Source of the DNA: an uncultured Mycoplasmataceae bacterium
Lineage (GTDB): Bacteria > Bacillota_I > Bacilli_A > Mycoplasmatales > Mycoplasmoidaceae
DNA length: 64,000 nt
Direction of reading: 5' to 3'
Assembly: GCA_947165235.1 (NCBI GenBank)
Contig: CAMUZN010000001.1
Span: 1 to 64,000 of the forward strand
This document shows positions 39,527-48,998 of this stretch, one piece after another. A program made the position numbers and the translations under genes. Each line of letters starts with the position of its first letter. Within the stretch, counting starts at the first letter, position 1. The notes under the pieces were generated by a model. That model was given only the letters and a program-made list of their open reading frames with translations. It did no database searches and was not told the origin of the DNA.

Positions 39527-40258
39527 ATGAGTTTTGATGTATTCATTTTAACTTTTAAGAAAATCTTTAAATCTTGATATTGTTGAATGCTACTATTGAT
39601 TTCCATCGTTATTTTTTTACTGACAACTAATGGTCTTATATATACTTGTATTGATGGCCACAAAGGAACAAAAATGAATAAAAAAATATTTCGTTCTTTT
39701 TATCTTTTACTGTTATTCATAATACTAGGTATTGTTATTTCTAGTCTTACTGAATTTGCTATTGACAAACAAAATCTAATTTTCATCCTTTCAAAACATT
39801 ACAAAAGAATAAATTGTTTGCTTGAAAAAATTATTGCTCTTTCATCATTTTTAATGATCTTTATTGGTTTATTAGATTTAGGTTTATTTTTAATGAATGT
39901 TATCCTTAAAAAGGAATATGATGTGCAACTATGAGAGAGTAGTAGCGAACTTTTTTCTAATTGCTATGCACAAATATTTCTTTATGTAATTTACAATACC
40001 TTGTTTTGATCAATGGCATCATTGTATCTTAATCACAGATATTGCAAGTTACTTTTAACATTATCACAAATTGGTGTGGTATCTCTTTATATTTATCTTG
40101 ATATAACATTTATGGTAAATGAAAAATTTAAAAATAAAGTTGAATATACACTTTTCTTTAAGGAAATTTTTTTACCCAATGTATCCTATTGTCCGATTTC
40201 TTTTATTACATTCATATTAGGACTTAATTATTTTTATAAAACGGATTTACGAATTTAG
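39527..40258 (+). CDS. Six-TM membrane protein (ABC-2-like permease), orphan copy
   Basis: 243 aa; the frame from ATG 39527 crosses TGA-Trp at 39575, 39584, 39932 and 40007. About six hydrophobic segments. It is a clear paralogue of the protein at 42287: FKKIFKSW.CW at the start, DKQNLIFILSKHYKR in the middle, and the end YCPISFITFILG...FYKTDLRI. The 42287 copy is followed directly by an ABC ATPase; this one is not, so it either uses that ATPase or is losing function. Confidence 0.75.
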
Positions 40259-40338
40259 TCCGAAATTTTTTGATAAATATATTAAAGTCAATATCGTTGT
40301 GTAATCATTATGATTAAAATGGGATTGGTATAAATGAT

Positions 40339-40438
40339 AAAGATGCCTATTTTAATAATTTATAGATTTTAAACTTACCATATTTTGCACCTATTGATGA
40401 ATACGAAGAATATGATAAACATATTATTTCATCTTAAA
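40339..40438 (+). pseudogene. Short gene remnant
   Basis: One frame reads GINDKDAYFNNL, a TAG, then LNLPYFAPIDEYEEYDKHIIS and TAA. The codon pattern looks like former protein. It lies where the intact module (42287 onwards) has the ABC ATPase, but the residues do not match that ATPase. Confidence 0.3.
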
Positions 40439-40522
40439 ATAGAAAAACTATTGGCGAATAAAATTGCATTGAGCACAACAAAAAAAGATTAACGATATAT
40501 CTAGATACTAATACCTAGTTAA

Positions 40523-41206
40523 TTATGCTCAATCAACTCGATCAATGTAATAACACAATGCAGATGACCAAATAATAAATAATGGTTTTGCATTTCTGTA
40601 AAGATCTTTCAATTCCTTATGTTCATAATAATTATTTATTTTTTTCACTATGTCATACAATTCTTCTTGTTGTTCATCATTATAATAATGCAAAAAACCA
40701 TTAATTTTGTGTTTATACCATGGCTTATTAAGTTGAAAAGCAACAAATTCAGTATTTTTAGCAAATTTAAGAAGTTCTTTGACTAATAAACTATTTTGCT
40801 TATAATTATCTCTTTTGTTTTCCTTATGATCTCAAACAAACATAAAAAAAGGACGTATAAGTTCCCAAAATTTTGCCAATTTATTAGTATCCATATTTTG
40901 CAACAATGTATCTAATTCTTGCTTCATTTCCCCTCTATATTCCTCAACATATAAATCAAGGGTTCTATCCAATACATCAATTAATTTATTACCATGTTTA
41001 TTCATAAAATCTTTATCGATCTTCCCCATAGCATTTAAAAAGAAAGACTTCAAAAGATTATTGTTATTAAAATTTATGTTTCGATGAATTGTAACACCAA
41101 CAATAGAACTAGCAATTGCTAAACTAGACAAACTTAAAATTATTGGATAACGCCTCTTTGACGTATTTACACATGGTTGCTTTAGTTGCTTATACATAAT
41201 GGACAT
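40523..41206 (-). CDS. Membrane-anchored protein, paralogue of the 43802 gene
   Basis: 227 aa, read through TGA-Trp at 40832 and others to TAA at 40523. One N-terminal hydrophobic anchor (residues about 21-40, no lipobox Cys in place), then a helical, charged domain. It resembles the protein at 43802 in layout and at the C-terminal end (ELKDLYRNAKPLF here, IKDLWKDMEPLF there) and in the centre (LAKFWELIRPFFMF against VKNFWFRICNLFRF). Function unknown. It is convergent with the orphan permease gene, exactly as its paralogue is with the ABC operon. Confidence 0.7.
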
Positions 41207-41222
41207 ATAGTCAATATTACAT

Positions 41223-41759
41223 TTATTTATTTTTTAATTTTAAAAAAGAATCTTTAGATAAGTTACCATATTTTTTCATCAATTTAACGCATTTACTATA
41301 TTCGTTCATCGCTCATTCTTTGTCTTTAAAATTTTTTATAATAACTTTCTTATTCTGTAAATTTTTGTAATTTTGAAAAAAATCTTTTATTTCTAAAAGA
41401 TAATTTTTTGCCAAATCGTTAAGAGAGTTAATATTTTCAAAACGTGGGTCACAATTAATTACACCAATTAATTTGGTATCCTTATCACCATCATCAATCA
41501 TTTCCATCGCACCAATAATTTTTGTTGGGACGATGCAACCCGGAAATAGTGGTTGATTAGAAATTACCAAGCAATCCAATTCATCACCATCATAATCCAA
41601 AGTTTGAGGAATAAAGCCGTAATTTTGTGGATAAAAATTTGATCCGTAAAGAATGCGATCAACAACTATTTTATTTGTAAAACGATCATACTCATACTTA
41701 ATACTTGAATTTTTTGGAATTTCAATTGTTACATTTAAAATGTTATTATTGCTTTTCAT
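41223..41759 (-). CDS. ppa: Inorganic pyrophosphatase (family I)
   Basis: 178 aa. It hydrolyses PPi to two phosphates in the cytoplasm. The family I active-site residues are present: IKYEYD (Lys), VDRILYGSNFYPQNYGFIP, the DGDELDCLV motif (canonical DGDPLDVLV) and the DDGDKDTKLIG loop. TGA at 41313 is Trp and the frame ends at TAA 41223. Its start overlaps the end of rpmB by 14 bases, so it is translationally coupled to that gene. Confidence 0.93.
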
Positions 41760-41964
41760 ACTTTTTTTTATACATTAACCAAAAATTTGGAAATTTATTA
41801 TTAATTGTTTTTAAATCACGAACAGAAAGTTTTATTTTTTTTGAAAATAGTTTTGATGTTAAAAGGTGAAAATTGCATTTCCATGAGCGTTTGGAAATGT
41901 TCATTGCATGAGAACGGTTGTTCCCAAATTTTGTTTTATAATCGAAAGTAAATTTTTTATTCAT
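41746..41964 (-). CDS. rpmB: 50S ribosomal protein L28
   Basis: 72 aa with the L28 core FGNNRSHAMNISKRSWKCNF and the C-terminal LSVRDLKTINN. The usual N-terminal zinc-binding CxxC is absent. The gene overlaps ppa by 14 bases; no TGA codon inside. Confidence 0.88.
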   Translation of the reverse strand: MNKKFTFDYKTKFGNNRSHAMNISKRSWKCNFHLLTSKLFSKKIKLSVRDLKTINNKFPNFWLMYKKKYEKQ

Positions 41965-42286
41965 TATTCTTAAGCAAATTAATTATATTGTAAGTTTAAC
42001 GAATTAGTATTAGAAATAATTGCACTGACAAAATTACTTATTTTCCCCATATTTCATTGTCATATTCGGTATTTTTTCATATTTTATTAGTGTTTAAGTT
42101 TTTATATAGAATGACTCTTAGCGAAATTAGATTACAAAATTAACTAACAATAGCAACACTATTAAAAAAATTTGCCTTCAAAGATATGATAAAATACTAT
42201 AAATTATAAAGAATGGTGCAAGCGTAAATTATCCTTTCAACAATAAAACAATATAATAAAATCATTTAGAATTATTGATTGATTGT
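41965..42286. other. Divergent intergenic region between rpmB-ppa and the permease operon
   Basis: No gene seen. TATAAT at about 42252-42257 is a candidate -10 box for the permease-ABC operon. Nothing else is recognisable. Confidence 0.4.
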
Positions 42287-43024
42287 ATGGTTAAGTCAAA
42301 ATTATTTTCCTTCGCATTTAAAAAAATTTTTAAATCTTGATTTTGTTGAAGTGTATTATTTATTACAGTTGTAGTTTTTTTTATGACTATTTTTGGTGTC
42401 ATAAATCTTTCAACTCGTAAGCCATTTGGTACAAAAATAATTGATAGATGTGATATTCGACTTTGAATGTCATTTTTTACTTTTTGGTTTTTATCCATAA
42501 GCATGTCTAATTTGGCACAATTTATCGTTGATAAGCAAAATCTCATTTTTATTATTTCAAAACATTATGAAAGATTAAAAGTTATTAGTATAAAATTGTT
42601 ATTTTTTGCTCTTTTTTCATTAATTTTTGTAATATTTTTAATCATTGACGCATACATTTTAAATCTTTATGCAACACAAAAATTTCATGTTTATTTGTGA
42701 AATGGTCCTAAGGATTTTTTAATTCATTTTTGCCTACAAATTTCTCTTTTAATGATTTATAACATTTTATTTTGATCAATCATTGCCCTATATTTTAATC
42801 CAAAGATTTTTGCTATCATTGTGTTCGTTTCGCAATTTTTTACTATTTTTTTATATTATTTTATTGGTCCTATGCTAGAAAAAATATTAAACAAAGATAT
42901 TTCGAATGATTATGTGCTTTTTGTAAAAGAAATATTATTAAATAATTTATTTTTTTGTCCCATCTCTCTTGTTACATTTACATTTGGAATAAGTTGTTTT
43001 TACAAAATGGATTTACGAATATAA
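42287..43024 (+). CDS. Six-TM ABC transporter permease
   Basis: 245 aa with about six membrane segments, frame intact through TGA-Trp at 42338, 42347, 42464, 42698 and 42773. Paralogous to the protein at 39527 (shared FKKIFKSW, DKQNLIFI.SKHYER, CPIS.VTF..G..CFYKMDLRI). Its TAA abuts the ATG of the ABC ATPase, so the two form one transporter. The substrate is unknown; ABC-2-type exporters of peptides or lipids have this size and layout. Confidence 0.75.
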
Positions 43025-43762
43025 ATGAAAATGAGTAAAGATAAATTAACAAGTAAGTTTGCCCTAGAAGTAAAAAATTTAACAAAAATTGTTAAAGGAA
43101 AAACAATTTTAAATAATGTTTCTTTTTCTGTTCCAAAAGGTTCAATCACACTTTTTGCTGGGGAAAATGGTGCTGGAAAAAGTACAACTATCAAATGCAT
43201 ATTAGACTTATACTACTACAATCGTGGGGAAATTAAAATTTTAGATATCGATTCCAAAAATCATCTTTCACGTAAAAATGTTGGATATATTCCTGAAAAA
43301 GAAAATTTCACTAAAGACACATTTAAGAATTTTTTATTCCAATATGGGGGATTGCGCAACCAATCGCTTACGGATTTGAATGCTAAAATTAATGAATACG
43401 CAAAAAAATTTGAGATTGAATATTTATTGAATAGTAAAGTAAATATTAAAAAATTATCATCGGGACAAAAGAAAAAAATCTTAATAATTTTATCGTTACT
43501 AAATGATGAAGAGTTATTTATTATGGATGAACCAACTGATAATTTAGACCCTAAATCGCGTTATACTTTTTACAAAATTATCGAAGAAATTAATAAGAAA
43601 AGGAAAGCGACATTTTTTATTTGTTCCCATAATCTTGATGAAGTGGGAGAACATGCTAATCATGCCATTTTTATCTCAAATGGAGAAATTGTTTTTGCTA
43701 ACAAAATAAAATCTAAGAAAGATTTGATTAATCATTACAAAAAATTAATTATTCGAAGTTAA
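43025..43762 (+). CDS. ABC transporter ATP-binding protein
   Basis: 245 aa: Walker A GENGAGKSTT, Q-loop region, signature LSSGQKKKI, Walker B LFIMDEPTDNLDP and H-loop FFICSHNLDEV. It energises the permease directly upstream (0-base gap). The GENGAGKST and single-domain form fit the ABC-2 exporter ATPase group. Confidence 0.92.
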   Translation: MKMSKDKLTSKFALEVKNLTKIVKGKTILNNVSFSVPKGSITLFAGENGAGKSTTIKCILDLYYYNRGEIKILDIDSKNHLSRKNVGYIPEKENFTKDTFKNFLFQYGGLRNQSLTDLNAKINEYAKKFEIEYLLNSKVNIKKLSSGQKKKILIILSLLNDEELFIMDEPTDNLDPKSRYTFYKIIEEINKKRKATFFICSHNLDEVGEHANHAIFISNGEIVFANKIKSKKDLINHYKKLIIRS

Positions 43763-43801
43763 TTTTTATTGCTTTATTTTACACAAATAAATGAGTAAAA
43801 C

Positions 43802-44497
43802 TTATTTATTTATAAATCTGACGCTTCATAAAAAATGCACATAATTAGCAAATTGAGGCATAACTTTAAATAAAGGTTCCATGTCTTTTCAAAGATCTTT
43901 TATCTTTTCATCATTATTTAATTTTTCTATTATTCTAAATATGTCTTCACCATCATAATAACTTGGTATATGGTAATAAACAACTTCGTCAATTCTTTTG
44001 TTAATTTTATCCTTATTCTTAACAACATAATTATGATCAACCTTATCGGCAAACTTATAAATAATTTTCTTAAGATCTTCAATTTGCTTATGATTGGCTT
44101 TTTCCTTGTATTTATCTACATGATCACAATTAAATCGAAATAAATTACATATTCGAAACCAAAAATTTTTTACTTTATCAACACCAATTTTTTTGATCGT
44201 TTCTTTGATTAAGAACAAATCTGAATATGTAAAAGCCGACAAAATTTTTTTTATATTTTCATTTATTTCTTTATTAAATTGTTTTTCGTCAAAAACACCA
44301 CTCCTATGAAAAACATCAAGATTTTTAAAATCATCATTAACGTTTTTTATGATATTAAAAAAAAGTTCGTAAACTTCCTTTCTTTCTTCACCATATTTTA
44401 CATTATTACGCACAGAACACCAAATAGCTACACCTGAAGTTGATAAACTTGCTAGACCCAAAAATAAAAATAACTTACTTTTAAATATTCTCATCAT
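43802..44497 (-). CDS. Membrane-anchored protein, paralogue of the 40523 gene
   Basis: 231 aa after reading TGA at 43889 and others as Trp. One N-terminal hydrophobic segment (LFLFLGLASLSTSGVAIW) followed by a charged helical domain of about 195 residues. It resembles the 40523 protein and likewise sits convergent to a permease gene, here the permease-ABC operon that ends 40 bases away. Function unknown. Confidence 0.7.
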
Positions 44498-44643
44498 GAC
44501 TATAAATCACAAGAAACTATATTTATTATAAAGTAAATAAAAAATAATATCGAATAATAATAGAGTGATAAACCTAATTTTATTAGCGATATATACTAAC
44601 AAATTTCGAAACAATAAAATCGATAAATTTATTTTCTATTAAA

Positions 44644-44719
44644 TGGTGGTTCTGGGCAGAATTGAACTGCCGACACACAGATTTTCAGTCTGCTGCTCTA
44701 CCGACTGAGCTACAAAACC
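44644..44719 (-). tRNA. trnF: tRNA-Phe (GAA)
   Basis: GGTTTTG/CAGAACC acceptor, anticodon GAA, encoded CCA. Last of the nine-gene cluster. Confidence 0.95.
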
Positions 44720-44720
44720 A

Positions 44721-44795
44721 TGGCGGTCAATACGGGAGTTAAACCCGTCTCACCCCCGTGACAGGGGGGTATAATGCTCGATATACTAATTGACC
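44721..44795 (-). tRNA. trnD: tRNA-Asp (GTC)
   Basis: GGTCAAT/ATTGACC acceptor, anticodon GTC in a CCCCC/GGGGG stem, encoded CCA. Confidence 0.95.
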
Positions 44796-44800
44796 ATAAT

Positions 44801-44877
44801 TGGTTGCGGGGATTGGATTTGAACCAATGTCCTTCAGGTTATGAGCCTGACGAGCTACCAAGCTGCTCTACCCCGCG
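44801..44877 (-). tRNA. trnM: Initiator tRNA-fMet (CAT)
   Basis: Anticodon CAT. Position 1 is C opposite A72 (unpaired), the initiator feature. Encoded CCA. Confidence 0.95.
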
Positions 44878-44882
44878 ATTAA

Positions 44883-44973
44883 TGGCGGATGTTGAGGGAT
44901 TCGAACCCCCACGTGTTATTCACACCTATCAGTTTTCAAGACTGCCCCCTTAGCCTGGTTTGGGTAAACATCC
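44883..44973 (-). tRNA. trnS: tRNA-Ser (TGA)
   Basis: 91 nt with a long variable arm, anticodon TGA (reads UCN), GGATGTT/AACATCC acceptor, encoded CCA. Confidence 0.95.
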
Positions 44974-44979
44974 ATCTAT

Positions 44980-45055
44980 TGGTGGATCTTATAGGATTCG
45001 AACCTATAACCTACCGATTATGAGTCGGGGGCTCTAACCATTGAGCTAAAGATCC
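44980..45055 (-). tRNA. trnI: tRNA-Ile2 (CAT, lysidine type)
   Basis: Anticodon CAT, but the acceptor GGATCTT/AAGATCC and CTCATAA loop match bacterial tRNA-Ile2, whose C34 becomes lysidine so that it reads AUA. A TilS enzyme is implied. Confidence 0.85.
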
Positions 45056-45058
45056 ATT

Positions 45059-45136
45059 TGGTAGCAGAGGTGAGATTTGAACTCACGACACCCCGGGTAT
45101 GAGCCGAGTTCTCTAAACCAACTGAGATACCCTGCC
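45059..45136 (-). tRNA. trnM: Elongator tRNA-Met (CAT)
   Basis: Acceptor GGCAGGG, CTCATACCC anticodon loop typical of Mollicutes elongator Met, encoded CCA. Confidence 0.9.
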
Positions 45137-45141
45137 AAATT

Positions 45142-45218
45142 TGGTCGGGAAGACAGGATTCGAACCTGCGACCCCTTGGTCCCAAACCAAGTGCTCTACC
45201 AAGCTAAGCTACTTCCCG
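45142..45218 (-). tRNA. trnP: tRNA-Pro (TGG)
   Basis: CGGGAAG/CTTCCCG acceptor, anticodon TGG, encoded CCA. Confidence 0.95.
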
Positions 45219-45266
45219 TTGTTAAAAAATACCAACATTATTATATCTTTAGGGTTTTGCTTTATA

Positions 45267-45343
<77 letters not shown>

Positions 45344-45346
45344 GTA

Positions 45347-45420
45347 TGGAGGTGACTGACAGATTTGAACTGACGATGCGAAGGTTGCAGCTTCGTGCCT
45401 TACCACTTGGCTAAGTCACC
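45347..45420 (-). tRNA. trnC: tRNA-Cys (GCA)
   Basis: GGTGACT/AGTCACC acceptor, anticodon GCA, encoded CCA. First gene of the cluster. Confidence 0.95.
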
Positions 45421-45619
45421 AATAAACATATCTCTATATTTATGATATTATTTTATCAAATAAAAAATGTAATTTTAGTAAATCAATTAATTTTTTGGTG
45501 GTTATACAACAAGAGATGCCAATAATAAATAGTTAATAATATTAATATTTTGTCAAACGAGAGTTGTATTATATAACTTAATGTCAACATTTATTACCAT
45601 TTTAAATGCAATAAAAACA

Positions 45620-45928
45620 CTAATTATATTTTCGTTTTAATTCGTCTAATATTTTGTTTTTCTCTTCTACTAAGTTTTCAATTTCTTGCTTTATTTCAAT
45701 ACGTTGATCAAAAAAATTCTTAAATTTACTATAGAGTTTTTGAATTATAGGATCATTATATTTGTCATTTGACTTATCAAAAAGATTATTGTTCTCAAAC
45801 ATATTTACAAATTTCTCTTTTCATACTTCATCAAAATTATCAGATTTATTTCATTCATATATTTCTTTAAGAACTTTTTTAATAAAATCTGCATCTATAT
45901 CTTTTAATACTTTTAATTTTTTGTTCAT
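45620..45928 (-). CDS. 102-aa charged coiled-coil protein downstream of the PHP-ATPase
   Basis: Starts at ATG 45928 with a strong Shine-Dalgarno (AAGGGGG, 45947-45941 on this strand), which itself lies in the last codons of the PHP-ATPase gene. TGA at 45821 and 45851 are Trp. The C-terminal third (residues about 68-102) is a predicted coiled coil (IKQEIENLVEEKNKILDELK). No family recognised. The tight coupling, with a 2-base gap, suggests a partner of the ATPase. Confidence 0.7.
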
Positions 45929-45930
45929 GT

Positions 45931-46527
45931 TTATTGTCCCCCTTCTTTATACTTTCCATATAATTCTTTCCGTAAATTATATGACTCTTCATCTGCCTCA
46001 TAATTCTCTAGAAAAAAAGAAAAATTATTATTATTCAGTGATTGCTTATATTCTCATTTACCATCGTTATTGTTATATTTGCATTCTATATACGATATTT
46101 TTTTATTCATCCCTGGAGCACCATATATTTCACTTCAAAGTACATGATTATGCGTTACTAACCATAACTTCTTTGATTGAAATTTTAAAACTTCCACCAA
46201 CTCTTTTGCAAGATAGTTTTTTATAAAATAATTATCAAATGAATAGTCGGGTTCATCAAGAATCAAAAACTTGTATTTACTTCTTCTTATTTTATCTAAA
46301 ATTATAAATTTTTTTACTTCACCAAAAGAAGCATCGATAAATTTATGTTTTTTAATTTGTAGTATCTGACTTAATGATAGCATAAAATAATTTTTTATAT
46401 CCATAGATTTTGATTGTCGTTGAAATTTAAGTGAGTATTTTTCACCACAATATTCTCCGCAATCAATACGATATTTATCTGTATCTTCTTTATTACTCTC
46501 ATTTATAAAACTATTAAATTTTTTCCA
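45931..46527 (-). CDS. TrlF-like PHP-ATPase, C-terminal part (after frameshift)
   Basis: This frame carries the second half of the ATPase begun at 48100: a signature-like stretch (MLSLSQILQIKKHK), Walker B with FLILDEPDYSFDNYFI and the H-loop LWLVTHNHVLW. It is open from 46527 but has no start codon before Met at 46404, and it overlaps the end of the upstream ORF by 14 bases in another frame. The shift falls at an A6 run on this strand (46524-46519). Without that one base the two parts form a single protein of about 720 aa. TGA codons at 46135 and 46054 are Trp. Confidence 0.65.
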
Positions 46528-48100
46528 TTAAAAGGTAATCAAAATAATATTTAGCAAAATCGACATCATCAAATGTATATTCTCACGTATCTAAAGTCTT
46601 AACGGCATTGTCCATATCTTCACATATTTCATTAGTAACTTCAACCAATTTTTTTTCAAGACGAAATGGTCGAAGATTTTGTAGTATTTTTTCAACTGTA
46701 TTAAGTAAAATATTAGTGCTTTCTTTGATCATATCGATCGTAGAAATATCGGAAAAATAATTTTTGATTTTATCAAAAAGTTTGATTAAATCAGAAATTT
46801 TATCAATGCAATTGTCAGTATTTTTAATAATTGTGTCATCCTTGGATGTAATCTGATCAAAATTACCATATTTTCCTTTAGCTGTTAAGTGCATATTATT
46901 ATCATCACAATTTTGATTAATATTTTCTACAGCATCATTAATAAATTTATCTAAGTAATTGTTAATCACGCTCTTGGTAATATATTTTTTATTTCTATTA
47001 TCACAAGGGTCACCACGAAATTTTTCCGAAAACATTTCAGAAATTTTATCAAATTCACCTTTCCATTCACGTATGATATGATGAAAATAATTTTCTACTA
47101 CTTTAGACTTATTACCATCATTACTAATATAGTCTCCTTGACTTATAACGCACAAGAAATCATTGTCTTTTTTACTATTCTTATATGTATTGTCCAATGC
47201 ATCAATAAATTTTTCACATAAATGTGTTTTACCACTACCCATATGACCATAAATTATGCAACTTAGAGAAATAACTATGTTACCTATTCCATAAAGAAAA
47301 ATTGTATGATTAGAAAGAGATAGAGATAACGATGGGTGATGTTTTTGAGAACTATTTTCAGCAAAAAAATTCTTGATATTTTCAAATATTTGTTCGCTAT
47401 TATTCAACGAAACTTCGTCCTCAAAAAATATGAAAGAAACAAGAGGAGAAACAACTCTATCATTCCCCACTATATAGTGATATTTATAATTACCTAGTTT
47501 CTCGTCAAAAAGTTTAGGAATTAAATAAGCTAATGTTCTTAATGAAGAAACTGTCTCAACACACGTTATTTTTGGTAAACATTCTGTCTTGTTCCACTTA
47601 TCAATTTGTAAGTCAGTAAAATTACGTTTCACATCACTTTTTCTAAAATGTGGAATACAAATTGCACCACTTAATAATTTCGAATAAGCTGATAATAATT
47701 CTTTATTATCTATAATAAGAATTTTATTGTTTTTATAACCACTCAAAGAATAGTTACGAATTTTTTCTAACACATCTTCTATGCTTTTAAATATACATAT
47801 AATATGTTTTGGATTGTCATCATTACTAAACAAAACATCCAATTCAAAACCAACTAAAATATTGATTTCTTTATTTTTCACATTTGTTTTGATTTTTTCT
47901 ATTTTTTTCTTGTAATCATTAAAAAGAATACCATTACCATAATAACTAAGTATTACCGAAAAATGATCGGTAAAAGCATAGACTTTGTAACATTCAGCTT
48001 TTTTAGAATTTTCAAAATATTCTTCTATTTTTTTATCATCATAAAAATTCCCTTCAGGATCTATTAAATGATTATGTAAATTAATTAAACATGTTTTCAT
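46514..48100 (-). CDS. TrlF-like PHP-domain ATPase, N-terminal part
   Basis: Residues 1-240 are a PHP phosphoesterase-like domain: NLHNHLID (HxH), AFTDHFSV, VGFELDVLF, CIPHFRKSD and GNDRV, where canonical PHP proteins have GSDxH. Next comes the ATPase core, Walker A IIYGHMGSGKTHL near residue 290, and a long helical region. TGA at 46583 is Trp and the frame then stops at 46514, just after the shift point. Such PHP-ABC ATPase genes (TrlF family) are often in defence islands. The gene starts 5 bases after the exonuclease stop, so it is cotranscribed with DNA repair genes. Function inferred. Confidence 0.7.
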
Positions 48101-48105
48101 TTACA

Positions 48106-48978
48106 CTAAGTATACTTTTTTAAAGAAGGAATTTTTAAATAATCAATAATTTTATTAAACTCATCCGAATTAATATTTTTTTTAAGAAATTTATCAATTG
48201 ATTCTGATAAAAATAAATTATTTTTTATCTGGGCAATTTGATAACAAATTTGACAACTTTTTTTATTTTCATCACTAGATAAAAGTTGTTGATTTTTTAT
48301 TGATAGTTCATTAATATGTTGATAAATTCCGCTTAATGAACCGTATTTTTGTAATAAATTAGCAGCCGTTTTAGGACCAATACCTTTAACCCCATTAAAA
48401 TTGTCGCTACTATCTCCAACAATGGCTTTAAAATCAACAACTTGATTTGGTCTTAAACCATGAAATAATGATGAAAAATTATTATTAGTATATAAAGTTG
48501 TTTTAGATAAACCGACCTTAAACATGTAGTAATTTGTCAATGGTGTAACTAATTGCAATAAATCTCGATCGGATGAATAAATATCGACCGAAATATTATT
48601 GTCATTCATCTTTTTTACAAAGCTACCAATCAAATCATCAGCCTCGTAATTATCAAGGGCTTCATGATAAATTCCCATTGCACTAATTATTTTTTTAACT
48701 CATCCTAATTGAATAATTAAATCTTCAGGAGTCTTACTACGATTCATTTTGTAATTAGGAAGAATTTGATTACGGAATGTTTTGCGGTGTGCATCAAAAG
48801 CAATAAAAACATATTGGTAAGAATTATTTAATAATTTAAAGATTGTTGAAATTGTCAAAAAAATAGCATTAGTGGGAATTAATTTATTTTTATGGTAATA
48901 ATCAAGCATTTTTATCGTAGCATAATAGCAACGAAAAAGTAACGAATTACCATCAATTGCTAATGCTTTTGCTGTCAT
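48106..48978 (-). CDS. 5'-3' exonuclease (PolA N-terminal type)
   Basis: 290 aa, a stand-alone FEN-like nuclease as usual in Mollicutes, which often separate it from polymerase I. It removes RNA primers and flaps. Visible features: ALAIDGNSLLFR, FIAFDAHRKTFR, the acidic cluster NYEADDLIG, SSDRDLLQLV and the helix-hairpin-helix VGDSSDNFNGVKGIGPKTA. TGA at 48700 is Trp. It lies 20 bases downstream of dnaE. Confidence 0.93.
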
Positions 48979-48998
48979 AATTAAAAATTATAGATAAA

